From: Atopostipes sp963558565
Lineage (GTDB): Bacteria > Bacillota > Bacilli > Lactobacillales > Carnobacteriaceae_A
Assembly (NCBI GenBank): GCA_963558565.1
Contig: CAUWGX010000013.1
Span: 1-51,659 of the forward strand
Length of the DNA stretch: 51,659 nt
Direction: 5' to 3'
This document shows, one piece after another, positions 33,978 through 43,161 of the stretch. The position numbers were made by a program, and so were the translations under genes. The notes under the pieces are model-generated. The model was given only the letters and a program-made list of their open reading frames with translations. It was not told the origin of the DNA and searched no databases. Position 1 is the first letter of the stretch; each line of letters starts with the position of its first letter.

Positions 33978-35317
33978 TCAATAAGCCCCCGTTCTTTCGC
34001 GAGCCGGTTCATTTGTTTAATTTGTTTGATTGCTTTTTTAAGAGCTTTGGATTGTCCATGATGAAAGAACAGGACCTCTCCTGTCGGATATTCAGGCGCA
34101 CGTCCAACTCTCCCTGCAATTTGTACGAGGGCAGATTCAGTAAAAATACGGTCTTCAGCGCCAATGACTAAAACATCAATATTCGGAAACGTAACGCCTC
34201 GCTCTAAAATCGTGCTCGTTAGTAAAAATTGTAACTTTCCTTGACGCATCTCCTCCACTTTTTCTTTTCTCAAGGGATCCTTAGCCGATACGGCTTGAAA
34301 AGGAAGCTTTGGATATAATTTTCTTAAAACTTTTTCAAATTTCAACAGCCATTGAATATTAGGCACAAAAACTAAACATTTGCGTTGATCTTTCATTCGT
34401 TGGGCTAGAGCTTTACCAAAGGAAGTTTTTAACGGCTTTTTTAATATTCTCTGGCGCCAATTCAAACATAACTTCGCTTTCGGAACAGGTAAAGCATGTC
34501 CATGATAACGTGCAGGTAATATAGTTGCTGGTAATTTTTTCTGTTTGACTTTCTTTTGCATTTTTTGACTGGGGGTCGCAGATAAATAAATTACAGCCGC
34601 TTCTTTTTTACGAGCTTTCGTCGCCGCATATTCTAAAGAAGCATTCCTCCGAAAAGGAAAGGCATCAATTTCATCGATAATTAATACATCGAAAGCTTCC
34701 TGAAAACGAAAAAGTTGGTGAGTCGTGGCGAGAACAAGTTGTGTATAGGTGTAAGGCTCCTCCATCCCGCCGTACAATAGTGCCAGTGGTGTAGTGGGAA
34801 AAGCAGCTTGTAATCTTGGGGCAAGCTCAAGACAAACATCAATCCGGGGACTGGCGATCCCTACACGTTTCTTTTGTTGTAACGCATATTCAATCCCCTC
34901 AAAAAGCATTTCTGTTTTTCCAGAGCCCGTTACTGCCCACAACAACCGCGTCTGATTCTTTTGAATAGCTTCGATGATTGTTTTAGATGCTACTTGTTGT
35001 TGCGGCGATAAAGTTCCTGGCCAAGACAATAATTCTCCCCCCCTGTGTTCAAAAGCATTGGGTTCAGGTAGATAATAAAACTGAGCACATTTCGTGACTT
35101 TTCCCATTTGAATACAATTTCGACAATAGGCACAAGGCTTGCCACAGACGCATTCTCCTTGACTGACGGGGGTCATCACTGCTTGGCATCTTTGACAAAC
35201 ATACTTCCCTCCTCTTTCAATAAATGTTGGTTTGATGATTGGTTTTGCATCACTTTGTTCAAAGCCTCTGGGTAACTCTTTGGATAGCAGTTCCCTGCCA
35301 TAAAGTAAAGTTTGCAT
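33974..35317 (-). CDS. comFA: ComFA DEAD-box-type DNA translocase
   Basis: ATP-dependent helicase-like motor thought to pull single-stranded DNA through the competence channel. The 447-residue protein has an N-terminal zinc-binding cysteine cluster (CQRC, then CVCGKPCAYCRNC), Walker A AVTGSGKTE near residue 128, the DEID box in LIIDEIDAFP, and motif VI QIAGRVGRAPE. GGAAGG precedes the ATG. It forms an operon with comFC. No CIN box or ComK box could be recognised upstream. Confidence 0.94.
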   Translation of the reverse strand: MQTLLYGRELLSKELPRGFEQSDAKPIIKPTFIERGGKYVCQRCQAVMTPVSQGECVCGKPCAYCRNCIQMGKVTKCAQFYYLPEPNAFEHRGGELLSWPGTLSPQQQVASKTIIEAIQKNQTRLLWAVTGSGKTEMLFEGIEYALQQKKRVGIASPRIDVCLELAPRLQAAFPTTPLALLYGGMEEPYTYTQLVLATTHQLFRFQEAFDVLIIDEIDAFPFRRNASLEYAATKARKKEAAVIYLSATPSQKMQKKVKQKKLPATILPARYHGHALPVPKAKLCLNWRQRILKKPLKTSFGKALAQRMKDQRKCLVFVPNIQWLLKFEKVLRKLYPKLPFQAVSAKDPLRKEKVEEMRQGKLQFLLTSTILERGVTFPNIDVLVIGAEDRIFTESALVQIAGRVGRAPEYPTGEVLFFHHGQSKALKKAIKQIKQMNRLAKERGLIE

Positions 35318-35526
35318 CTTTTTCCCTTCCTTTAAATGATTTATCCCCTTACTCTATATATTTGCATTTATTTTGATATTTCATTTTTATTTTTATCTTT
35401 TTATAAAAATTTCACCAATGCTCGTAAAAAAGTTTCGTTCTCTCTTCCTCTAGTTTTTATATTTCAACTATGAGAAAATATAGCGTATGATAGAGATAAT
35501 AAAATGTTTGAAGGAGGTTCTATTCA

Positions 35527-36162
35527 TTGGAAAATTATCGAACCATTCAAGAGAATGGTATTCACGAAATCGAAATTAAAAAATCACGGTTCATCTGCCA
35601 CTTAAAAAGAGTCGAATCGGAAGAGGAAGCTTTAGCGTTTATCGACGAAGTAAAAAAAGAACACTGGAAAGCTACTCACAACTGCTCCGCTTACACACTG
35701 GGAATGAATGACGAGATTCAAAGAGCTCATGATGATGGAGAGCCTAGCGGTACCGCTGGTGTGCCGATGTTAGAAATCTTTTTAAAACGGGAGTTAAAAA
35801 ACGTTGTAGCGGTGGTTACGCGTTACTTCGGAGGCAAAAAATTAGGTGCTGGTGGTTTAATCCGCGCTTACGGTGGCGCAGTCAATGAGGCCGTCAATGC
35901 GGTAGGAATTGTTGAGCGTCAAGTTCAATTACTCATCGACGTGACGGTTTCTTATGCTCAGAGCGGGAGTGTTGAAAATTCCTTACGGGAAGCAAACTAC
36001 ACTATCCAAGATATTACTTACGCTGAACATATTACCTACCATTGTGTCGTTCCCATAGAAGATGAGGAAAAATTCATTGAAGACATTACAAATTGGACAA
36101 GCGCTGAAGCTGAAATTGAAGTCGGCAAACAAGCATGGATTGAAAGTCCGGTCTCGGAATAA
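35527..36162 (+). CDS. YigZ/IMPACT-family protein
   Basis: A protein of 211 residues with the UPF0029 N-terminal domain (about 15-125, containing DDGEPSGTAGVPML and TRYFGGKKLGAGGL) and a smaller C-terminal domain (about 135-205). The family is linked to translation control in eukaryotes and has no settled bacterial function; Bacillus YvyE is the counterpart. The TTG start has AAGGAGG nine bases upstream, a perfect ribosome site. It is divergent from comFA, as in other Firmicutes, and is followed in the same direction by an LCP gene. Confidence 0.93.
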   Translation: MENYRTIQENGIHEIEIKKSRFICHLKRVESEEEALAFIDEVKKEHWKATHNCSAYTLGMNDEIQRAHDDGEPSGTAGVPMLEIFLKRELKNVVAVVTRYFGGKKLGAGGLIRAYGGAVNEAVNAVGIVERQVQLLIDVTVSYAQSGSVENSLREANYTIQDITYAEHITYHCVVPIEDEEKFIEDITNWTSAEAEIEVGKQAWIESPVSE

Positions 36163-36297
36163 ATCATTGATTGTTTGTAAATCCAACTCGTAAAATATGT
36201 AATAATGTGATTTGTTATTGCTTTTTTAAAATCATTGTAATAAACTGTTTAACAGCTTATAAATTAGAGTCTATTACGAAAAGAATTGGGGATGCAC

Positions 36298-37356
36298 ATG
36301 CGTTCTAAAAAACATGTTCGAAAAAAGTTAAATAAAAAAAGAGTCTTTGAAACTCTCTTAAGTATCGGAATTTTACTGGCGATATTTTTCGGAGGGGTCA
36401 CGGGTTACTATGGAAGTAAAATTGGTTCCTTTTTAGATGGGATCAGTGCTGACAGTGATGGATCCGACGATCCTCAATCGATCGAAATTACTCAGCGACT
36501 CGAAGACTTAGAACCATTTTCTGCTTTAATCTTAGGGATTGATGTTGAAGATGGTGGAGCTAGCCGAAGTGATACCATTATTGTGGCGACGGTTAATCCT
36601 AAAACAGAAGATATCAAATTAGTTTCTATTCCGCGTGATGCTCGCGTTACCTTACCAAATGGCACACCAGAAAAAATCAATGCGGCTTATGCGACTGGCG
36701 GGCCATTGCTAGCTCGAGAAATGGTCAGTAGTTACTTGGATATCCCGATTGAGTTCTATGCAACAATGGACTTTCGCGGTTTAGTAGAACTAGTGGATGC
36801 GGTCGGTGGCGTGACGGTCGATTCCGATCTTGAATTTACAGAAAATAACTATATCGACGGAAGCAAACCGGTAGAAATTCAAGAAGGTGTACAAACACTC
36901 GATGGGGCTGAAGCTTTAGGTTACGCTAGAATGCGTAAAAAAGATCCTCAAGGGGATTTTGGTCGTCAGCAGAGACAGCAAGAAGTGGTTATCGAAGTAT
37001 TAGATGAATTAGCATCGTTTAATACAATCACAAATTTAACAGATGTTTTAAACTCAGTTGAACCCTATCTTGAAACCAATGCAACCAGTCAGCAAATGTT
37101 AGCAATCGCTGGAAATTACGGAAGTGTTGCGAGCAATGCTGAACAACTCACCCTCGATGGTTTTGCTTATAATGAGTACTTCCCTCATTACGGTTTAGAA
37201 GTTTATGTTTGGGAACCTTATGATGAATCTTTAGCAGACATTCAAGGGGAGTTACAAGAACATTTAGAGCTAGACAACAAGAACAAGTTTAAAGACTCTA
37301 AGACAAAAATTGAATCTGTACATCCTTCCTCATCTGAAACAATCAGTGGTGAATAA
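36298..37356 (+). CDS. LytR-CpsA-Psr (LCP) family wall-polymer ligase
   Basis: Membrane-anchored enzyme that attaches teichoic acid or capsule chains to peptidoglycan. The 352-residue protein has a basic N-terminus, one signal-anchor helix (about 17-40) and an extracellular LCP domain with SRSDTIIVATVNP, IPRDARV and GYARMRKKDPQGDFGRQQR, which carry the Arg and Asp residues that bind the pyrophosphate of the lipid carrier. The ATG at 36298 is favoured because GGGG lies six bases ahead; ATG 36292 and TTG 36286 are alternatives. Ends at a bidirectional terminator. Confidence 0.93.
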   Translation: MRSKKHVRKKLNKKRVFETLLSIGILLAIFFGGVTGYYGSKIGSFLDGISADSDGSDDPQSIEITQRLEDLEPFSALILGIDVEDGGASRSDTIIVATVNPKTEDIKLVSIPRDARVTLPNGTPEKINAAYATGGPLLAREMVSSYLDIPIEFYATMDFRGLVELVDAVGGVTVDSDLEFTENNYIDGSKPVEIQEGVQTLDGAEALGYARMRKKDPQGDFGRQQRQQEVVIEVLDELASFNTITNLTDVLNSVEPYLETNATSQQMLAIAGNYGSVASNAEQLTLDGFAYNEYFPHYGLEVYVWEPYDESLADIQGELQEHLELDNKNKFKDSKTKIESVHPSSSETISGE

Positions 37357-37366
37357 GGTAAAAAAG

Positions 37367-37395
37367 CTAGTAAGAGCTTCAAACTCTTACTAGCT
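37367..37395. terminator. Bidirectional terminator between LCP gene and nagB
   Basis: GCTAGTAAGAG and CTCTTACTAGC form an 11-bp stem with A-tracts before and T-tracts after, so it serves the convergent plus and minus transcripts. Confidence 0.9.
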
Positions 37396-37415
37396 TTTTT
37401 CTATGGTCGTTTAAT

Positions 37416-38132
37416 TTATAATTTACTAGCGGCCCCTTCGTCCAAAATAAAAGTCACATTTTCATGATTTTGCAAGATACTTGCCGGAACTTCTTCCGTT
37501 ACAGGACCGTTGATGGCTTGCGCAATTGCCTCCGCTTTATTTTCACCATAAGCCAACAATAAGATTTTATCCGCACTGGTAATTGAAGCAAGTCCCATCG
37601 AGTATGCATACTTGGGGACATCAGCGACTGAATCGAAATAGCGCTTATTCGCTTCCACCGTCTCCTCTGATAATTCCACTTTCTCTGTTAAACTATCAAA
37701 CGAACTGCCCGGTTCATTAAAACCTAAGTGCGCGTTCGTACCGATTCCTAAGATTTGTAAATCGATCGGATGTTCTTGAAGCACCTGATTATAACGAGCA
37801 GTTTCTTCTGCTTCAGGAGCCATACCGTCGGGAATATAAGTTTCTTTAAAAGGCTTTGCATTAAATAAATGTTCATCCATAAAATATTTATAACTTTGTG
37901 GATGATCCGCTTCTAAACCAATATATTCGTCTAAATTAATAGCAACAACCTCTGAGAAATCTAAAGCACTATTTCTCAATGCGGTATACATAGTTTCAGG
38001 AGTACCTCCTGTTGGTAAGCCAATGACTTTTAGCCCATTTTCCAATTCTTCTTTTATTATTTCAAAGGCTTTCTGCCCGCCTTCTTCTGGATTTTTCACG
38101 ACAATCACTTCAATATTTTCATTCGAATGCAT
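37416..38132 (-). CDS. nagB: Glucosamine-6-phosphate deaminase
   Basis: Converts glucosamine-6-phosphate to fructose-6-phosphate and ammonia. The 238-residue protein belongs to the short class without the allosteric C-terminal extension. Motifs include GLPTGGTPE, the NLDEYIGL active-site Asp, and GIGTNAHLGFNEPG with the catalytic His. GGGAGG precedes the ATG. The start overlaps the end of nagA by 14 bases. Confidence 0.95.
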   Translation of the reverse strand: MHSNENIEVIVVKNPEEGGQKAFEIIKEELENGLKVIGLPTGGTPETMYTALRNSALDFSEVVAINLDEYIGLEADHPQSYKYFMDEHLFNAKPFKETYIPDGMAPEAEETARYNQVLQEHPIDLQILGIGTNAHLGFNEPGSSFDSLTEKVELSEETVEANKRYFDSVADVPKYAYSMGLASITSADKILLLAYGENKAEAIAQAINGPVTEEVPASILQNHENVTFILDEGAASKL

Positions 38133-39255
38133 GAATTGTTCCTCCCAATATTGTTTGTTTTACTGTTAATTCCTGGTCTAACACTAAAATGTCCGCGTCA
38201 TTTCCTTCTTTTAAAACACCTTTTTTAGTTAAAGAAAATTCGCGCGCTTGATTCACTGCGCTCATCTGCACCGCTTCTTCAATACTACAACCTGAAAATT
38301 TAATCATGTTTTTAAACGCATCATTGAACGTTAAAACAGAACCAGCCAATGATCCATTTTCTAATCGAGCTTGTTTATCTTTTACAATGACTTTTTGTCC
38401 GCCTAATTCGCTCTCACCTTCAGGAATACCTTTTGCTCGCATCGAATCGGTAATCAGAGCAATATGATCGGCCCCTTTTGTTTTATAGGCTAACTTCACC
38501 ATTGCAGGAGTCACGTGAAAACCATCGACAATCATTTCCGTATACACATCATCTTCAAGTAAACCATAACCTGCAACGCCAATTTCCCGATGATGTAAAC
38601 CTAATTGACCATTAAACAGATGCGTAACATGCGAAGCTTTGGAAGCTTTTAATTGTTCATAAGTGGCACCTGAATGTCCAACTGATAAAATAATATCATG
38701 CGCTTCACAATATGCTTCAAAGGCAGAAACATCGCCCATTTCTGGCGCATAAGTGACTAAGCGAATATTACCCCCAGCGATTTCATTCCACCGTTTGATG
38801 GTATCCGCATCCGCTGCGCGCATATATTTTTCAGGCTGTGCGCCTTTATATGCGGGAGATACAAAAGGCCCTTCCAGATGAATCCCTTGAATCATCGGAT
38901 TGTTTTCTTTTGCTTGTTTGATCCCTGCTAAAGCTCGTTCAATATTCTCGTCGGATTGCGTCATAGTTGTTGGAAAATAACTCGTAATTCCTTCCGCGAG
39001 TAGTTTTTGAATCATCTCATTGATGACTTCGGGATCCCCATCCATATTATCTACTCCATAACCTCCATGGCTATGAATATCGATAAAACCGGGCACGACA
39101 ATTTGTCCCTGCACATCGAGAACTTCTTCCTCAGCCATCGCTTCATACTGCTTCATTGAACCAAGAGCAATAATTTCCTCGTCAAAGCGGATGAACCCAT
39201 CCGCAATGACCGTTTCACCTGTATAGATTTTTGCATGAATGATCACTTTACTCAT
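38119..39255 (-). CDS. nagA: N-acetylglucosamine-6-phosphate deacetylase
   Basis: Removes the acetyl group from GlcNAc-6-phosphate, feeding nagB. The 378-residue protein is an amidohydrolase with IDIHSHGGYG, the metal ligand Glu in HLEGPFVSPAYKGA, His in VGHSGATYEQ and THLFNGQ, and the catalytic Asp in LITDSMRA. The ATG at 39255 has GAGGGGG eight bases upstream; an in-frame upstream ATG (39282) would overlap nadE and lacks a site. Fourteen bases separate it from nadE. Confidence 0.95.
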   Translation of the reverse strand: MSKVIIHAKIYTGETVIADGFIRFDEEIIALGSMKQYEAMAEEEVLDVQGQIVVPGFIDIHSHGGYGVDNMDGDPEVINEMIQKLLAEGITSYFPTTMTQSDENIERALAGIKQAKENNPMIQGIHLEGPFVSPAYKGAQPEKYMRAADADTIKRWNEIAGGNIRLVTYAPEMGDVSAFEAYCEAHDIILSVGHSGATYEQLKASKASHVTHLFNGQLGLHHREIGVAGYGLLEDDVYTEMIVDGFHVTPAMVKLAYKTKGADHIALITDSMRAKGIPEGESELGGQKVIVKDKQARLENGSLAGSVLTFNDAFKNMIKFSGCSIEEAVQMSAVNQAREFSLTKKGVLKEGNDADILVLDQELTVKQTILGGTIHAFE

Positions 39256-39269
39256 GCTGGTATCCCCCT

Positions 39270-40100
39270 CTATTCTTTCCAAAAGTTGTCAAAAATACTG
39301 ATTGGTAAGTGTCTTTTATGCCGCGAATTTAAATACAATGTTTCAATTCGATTTTTAGCTGTTTCAGAAACTTCTTTGCCTTCTAAGTAATCGTCGATCG
39401 CTTGATAACTAACGCCTAACTCATCTTCATCCGTTAAGCCCGGTGTATCATCTCTTAAATCAGCTGTAGGTATTTTTTCATAAAAGTAAGACGGCGAATC
39501 GAGCGCTTTTAGTAATTGAATCCCTTGACGTTTATTCAAACGATACAAGGGAACAATATCACTCGCTCCGTCACCATATTTAGTATAAAAGCCGGTAATC
39601 GATTCGGCTGCATGGTCTGTGCCTAAAACAACGCCGTTCATGTCTCCAGCAATCGCATACTGAACAACCATTCGTTGACGTGCTTTAATATTCCCTTTAT
39701 TGAAATCTGATACTTCAAAACCATCTTTTTCAAGTTCTTGGACTAACCCATCCACCGCGGGTTGGATATTGACTGTTAAGACTTGATCAGGTTGGATCCA
39801 ATCAATGACTTCCTGTGCATCCTCTTCATCGATCTGAACGGCATAAGGTAAACGAACTGCTATAAATTGATACGCTTCATCTTTCGTTTCTTCGCGCATC
39901 TCTTCCACGGCCATTTGCGCTAACTTTCCTAATAAAGTGGAATCTTGTCCCCCAGAAATACCTAATACCAGTGTCTTTAAAAAAGAATGCTTATAGAGAT
40001 AATCCTTCATGAAAGTCACCGTTTTTTGGATTTCTTCTTCTGCATCTATTTGCGGCTGAACACCCATTTGTTCAATGATTTTTTCTTGTAAAGTCGCCAA
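39270..40100 (-). CDS. nadE: NH3-dependent NAD+ synthetase
   Basis: Amidates nicotinic acid adenine dinucleotide to NAD+ with ammonia and ATP. The 276-residue length shows there is no glutaminase domain. The ATP loop LGISGGQDSTLLGKLA is at about 43-58 and GTDHAAESITGFYTKYGDG follows further on. The TTG start has AGGAG seven bases upstream. It lies 22 bases after pncB, giving the salvage pair of nicotinate phosphoribosyltransferase and NAD synthetase. Confidence 0.96.
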   Translation of the reverse strand: MATLQEKIIEQMGVQPQIDAEEEIQKTVTFMKDYLYKHSFLKTLVLGISGGQDSTLLGKLAQMAVEEMREETKDEAYQFIAVRLPYAVQIDEEDAQEVIDWIQPDQVLTVNIQPAVDGLVQELEKDGFEVSDFNKGNIKARQRMVVQYAIAGDMNGVVLGTDHAAESITGFYTKYGDGASDIVPLYRLNKRQGIQLLKALDSPSYFYEKIPTADLRDDTPGLTDEDELGVSYQAIDDYLEGKEVSETAKNRIETLYLNSRHKRHLPISIFDNFWKE

Positions 40101-40122
40101 AGATATTCTCCTTTGCCTTTAG

Positions 40123-41586
40123 TTATTTTTCTTGTTGACTAATCGTCAAATCACGGAAATAATTAATCGTATCAATTTTTGCATCATATAGTTTTTGCGA
40201 AAGATCGACTGGATATTCTTCGGGGTTTAATATGCGGCGATGTTCAGCATATTGTTCCGCCAATTTCTCTTTCGCATATGCTTTAATCTCTTCCAATTCC
40301 GGTAGTTCGTAAACTCGTTTGCCTTCTATAAAAATATCTTGTAATAAAGGACGAGCCGTAAAGTCTTTCACTGTTTTATTAATATACGTATATTGTGGAT
40401 GGAACATAAACAATTCGTCTTCTAAGTCCGGACGCTCCCCATCTAGAGTGATTTGATCCCCTTCAGGTTTTGTATCATTCTGCGAACGAATACGCCACAC
40501 TTGTTTTTTTCCGGGTGTCGTAATCTTTTCAACATTCGCAGTCAATTTGAGCGTATGCAACAATTCACCGTCTTGTCCTTCAATTGCTACAATTTTATAG
40601 ACTGCACCTAATGCTGGTTGATCGAAAGCAGTGATTAAATTGGTGCCCACGCCCCATACATCAATCTTCGCGCCTTGCATTTTTAAGTTTAAAATAGTTT
40701 CGGCATCTAAATCATTAGAAGCAAAAATTTTTGCCTCCGGATAACCCGCTTCATCTAATAATTCACGAACTCGTTTAGACTGGTAAGAAAGGTCTCCTGA
40801 ATCCAATCTGACTCCGACAAAATTAATCTTATCCCCCATCTCATCTGCGACACGAATCGCATTCGGCACGCCCATTTCGATGGAATGATAAGTATCCACT
40901 AAAAACACGCAATCTTTATGCGTCTCAGCATAAGCTTTAAAAGCTTTATATTCATCACGGTACGCTTGTACTAAGGCATGCGCATGCGTACCGGATGCAG
41001 GGATGCCAAATAATTTAGAGGCTCGAGTGTTACTAGTTGATTCTACTCCCCCAATATAAGCCGCTCGCGCGCCCCAAATAGCCGCGTCCATTTCTTGCGC
41101 TCTTCTCGCCCCAAATTCCATGACTGTATCGCCTTCTGCCGCTGTTTTTAGTTTCGAAGCTTTCGTTGCGATCAATGTCTGGTAATTAATGACATTTAAA
41201 AGGGCTGTTTCAATCAGTTGTGCATCAAAGATTGGTCCTTCTACTTGAACTAAAGGTTCATTCGCAAAAGCAATCTCACCTTCACGCATCGCGCGGATCG
41301 TCCCTCTGAATTTCCAGTTTTTTAAGTATTCTAAAAATTCTTCTTCAAAGTCCATCGTATCACGCAAGTAAGCAATATCTGAATCGGTAAAAGACAGTGA
41401 TTCAATATATTTTACTACACGCTCTAAGCCCGCAAAGATTGTATACCCCATCCCAAAAGGATTTTCACGATAGTATACTTCAAAAACGGCTTTCTTATCG
41501 GCATTGTTTTTTTTCCAATAAGTGTAAGCCATATTAATCTCATATAAATCTGTATGCAAAGCTAAACTATCATCTTCATATTTCAT
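40123..41586 (-). CDS. pncB: Nicotinate phosphoribosyltransferase
   Basis: Joins nicotinate with PRPP to give nicotinate mononucleotide. The 487-residue protein matches the longer Gram-positive class. Visible are the TDLYEINMAYTYW N-terminus, GARRAQEMDAAIWGARAAY, the STSNTRASKLFGIPASGTHAH region with the catalytic His, and VRLDSGDLSY. It is the first gene of a four-gene operon with nadE, nagA and nagB. GGGGAG lies eight bases before the ATG. Confidence 0.96.
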   Translation of the reverse strand: MKYEDDSLALHTDLYEINMAYTYWKKNNADKKAVFEVYYRENPFGMGYTIFAGLERVVKYIESLSFTDSDIAYLRDTMDFEEEFLEYLKNWKFRGTIRAMREGEIAFANEPLVQVEGPIFDAQLIETALLNVINYQTLIATKASKLKTAAEGDTVMEFGARRAQEMDAAIWGARAAYIGGVESTSNTRASKLFGIPASGTHAHALVQAYRDEYKAFKAYAETHKDCVFLVDTYHSIEMGVPNAIRVADEMGDKINFVGVRLDSGDLSYQSKRVRELLDEAGYPEAKIFASNDLDAETILNLKMQGAKIDVWGVGTNLITAFDQPALGAVYKIVAIEGQDGELLHTLKLTANVEKITTPGKKQVWRIRSQNDTKPEGDQITLDGERPDLEDELFMFHPQYTYINKTVKDFTARPLLQDIFIEGKRVYELPELEEIKAYAKEKLAEQYAEHRRILNPEEYPVDLSQKLYDAKIDTINYFRDLTISQQEK

Positions 41587-41645
41587 ATTATAAACTCCCC
41601 ATCTTTTGATTCATTCGTTTATGTAAATCTTCACTAACTAAAAAT

Positions 41646-41651
41646 ATTATA
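41646..41651 (-). promoter_or_regulatory. -10 element of the pncB operon
   Basis: A perfect TATAAT on the minus strand about 60 bases upstream of pncB. The -35 region is weak, so an activator or extended element may help. The nicotinate regulators NiaR or NrtR could act here but no site was identified. Confidence 0.5.
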
Positions 41652-41714
41652 ACATGCTTGGCTAAAAAATTCTGATCTCTCGAGTTATTTACGTAAGCCT
41701 TTAAATACTCACGG

Positions 41715-41744
41715 AAAAAGGCTTCTCTTAGCTGAGAAGCCTTT
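41715..41744 (-). terminator. Terminator after the 150-residue unknown gene
   Basis: AAAGGCTTCTC and GAGAAGCCTTT form a long stem with a short loop. It lies about 50 bases after the stop at 41797 and upstream of the pncB promoter. A 60-codon open frame that crosses it has no ribosome site and is not annotated. Confidence 0.85.
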
Positions 41745-41796
41745 TCTTTTATTTTTACATCATGCTTCATAATCTAAAATAAACGCATTTCCCTAC

Positions 41797-42249
41797 TTAA
41801 TGCGCCTTTTCGAATGCTTTTATAATGGGTTTTCCATCTCTCGTATAACTATATTCTCGAACTAACTGCGCGTCGCCCATCGCTACGATTAAACGATCAC
41901 GATAAGGTTCTGATAATTCATCAAAGAGGAAAGTCTCTTCGTCTAACTGATGTCTATTACGTAAGGATTCTATTTCCCCGGCTGTTTTAACTTGGTAAGA
42001 GGTTTGAGGTAAAGGTTCAGAAGTCTCTCTTTTTTCTATCCGATAATAATAATTCGCATCCCCATATAATATTTCTAAAGCCTCGGTGTTTGTTCGGACA
42101 TAGGAAATATCTTTCCGCGTTTCTTTATGAATCTCCCACCATGCGAGAATCGCATGAACAGCTTCTGTCTCTGTTGGGAAGGACCCATGTTCTTTCTTGA
42201 CATCATCTCGTTCATTTATCCAGTAGTTTGTATAAACTGTTCTTGTCAT
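41797..42249 (-). CDS. Hypothetical protein, 150 residues
   Basis: I do not recognise a family. The protein is soluble and mixed alpha/beta, rich in aromatic residues near the start (VYTNYWINERDD) and with a WWEIH stretch around residue 37. No signal peptide, membrane helix or cofactor motif is seen. AGGGAG-type sequence precedes the ATG and a terminator follows, so it is a complete single-gene unit and is very likely expressed. It lies between the pncB operon and stress-type proteins. Confidence 0.75.
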   Translation of the reverse strand: MTRTVYTNYWINERDDVKKEHGSFPTETEAVHAILAWWEIHKETRKDISYVRTNTEALEILYGDANYYYRIEKRETSEPLPQTSYQVKTAGEIESLRNRHQLDEETFLFDELSEPYRDRLIVAMGDAQLVREYSYTRDGKPIIKAFEKAH

Positions 42250-42352
42250 TCAGCATACACTCCCTCTTTGATTTTATGTATTCAGTATAACGTTTTCTTT
42301 GCTTTAACGTCAATTAATTAACCGCATACATTAATGCTTTTATAAACAAAAA

Positions 42353-42392
42353 CTGAACTTTATTTTGATAACACGTAAAACATAAAGTTCAG
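42353..42392 (-). terminator. Terminator after the short YflT-type gene
   Basis: CTGAACTTTAT (42353-42363) and ATAAAGTTCAG (42382-42392), a perfect 11-bp stem, with T-rich sequence on the minus strand. Confidence 0.85.
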
Positions 42393-42414
42393 CTTTTTTC
42401 TATTCCTTAAATTT

Positions 42415-42930
42415 TTATTGTTTGCGTTCGTAGTCCTCAAGCTCGTCAGTGGTCAGCTCACGATCAAGTCCTTGCTGTGTTTCTATTTCTTGTTCCGTTT
42501 CAGAGTCTCTAGCTCCCTCGGGACCGACCGTATTGGCTTGTGTGGTAGCTTCTCTATTGGATTGGATAGAGGCATTTTTCGGATCCGTATCTTCATCTAC
42601 AAGAATCAAGATATTTCCTTTTTTAATATCTTCCCTATATCCGGCGATTAAATGATCACCCTCGCCGTAATTCAGATCTTCCTCTTGGGACTCGTTTAAT
42701 GTAAAAGCATCTTTTAAAGCTTCCCAAAACGAACGATCGTCTCCTGTATGATCGATATCTCCTTCTTGTGAAGAAATTTCTACATCTCTATTTGTTAATA
42801 TTTGATCACGTATCGCTTCGTTCGATATAAACGTGATATCCTCTTGGGCATAACCTTCTTCACGCAAGCGATCAATGGCTTGCATGGCTTCATCCACATT
42901 TGAATATAAACCCTCAACTTTTTTATTCAT
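42415..42930 (-). CDS. YflT-type general stress protein
   Basis: A protein of 171 residues. Residues 1-50 match the YflT/GSP17M pattern: VEGLYSNVDEAMQAIDRL then DITFISNE. The next 70 are acidic and include SFWEALKDAF, and the tail is very acidic with many Glu, Gln and Thr. It is a paralogue of the next gene upstream over about 125 residues. The second of two adjacent ATGs (42930) is chosen because spacing to AAGGA is better and it aligns with the paralogue. Stress function is inferred; Lactobacillales lack sigma B. Confidence 0.8.
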   Translation of the reverse strand: MNKKVEGLYSNVDEAMQAIDRLREEGYAQEDITFISNEAIRDQILTNRDVEISSQEGDIDHTGDDRSFWEALKDAFTLNESQEEDLNYGEGDHLIAGYREDIKKGNILILVDEDTDPKNASIQSNREATTQANTVGPEGARDSETEQEIETQQGLDRELTTDELEDYERKQ

Positions 42931-43080
42931 CATCGTTTCCTTCTCTCATTTTTATTCCGCTAAATGATAAAATACTATTATATGCCAGTATAAGCCTCTA
43001 CAATAACCACTGCAAGCAATATGATTATCCATATCTTCATCTATAAAGCGGTTTATTTTGTCCGATCAAAATGAAAAAGA

Positions 43081-43125
43081 GCCAGATTCTGTCTTAGAGA
43101 TATTCTAAAACAAAGAATTCAGCTC
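43081..43125 (-). terminator. Hairpin after the YflT-DUF2382 gene
   Basis: Outer GAGC/GCTC, middle ATTCT/AGAAT and inner TTAGA/TCTAA pairings give an imperfect long hairpin, followed on the minus strand by TTTTTC. Less perfect than its neighbours. Confidence 0.6.
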
Positions 43126-43161
43126 CTTCGTGATAATTAAACTTATTGTTTTATTGTTTAT

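Noticed and set aside
41588..41770. 60-codon open frame upstream of pncB
   Set aside because: It runs through a strong terminator and the pncB promoter and has no ribosome site.
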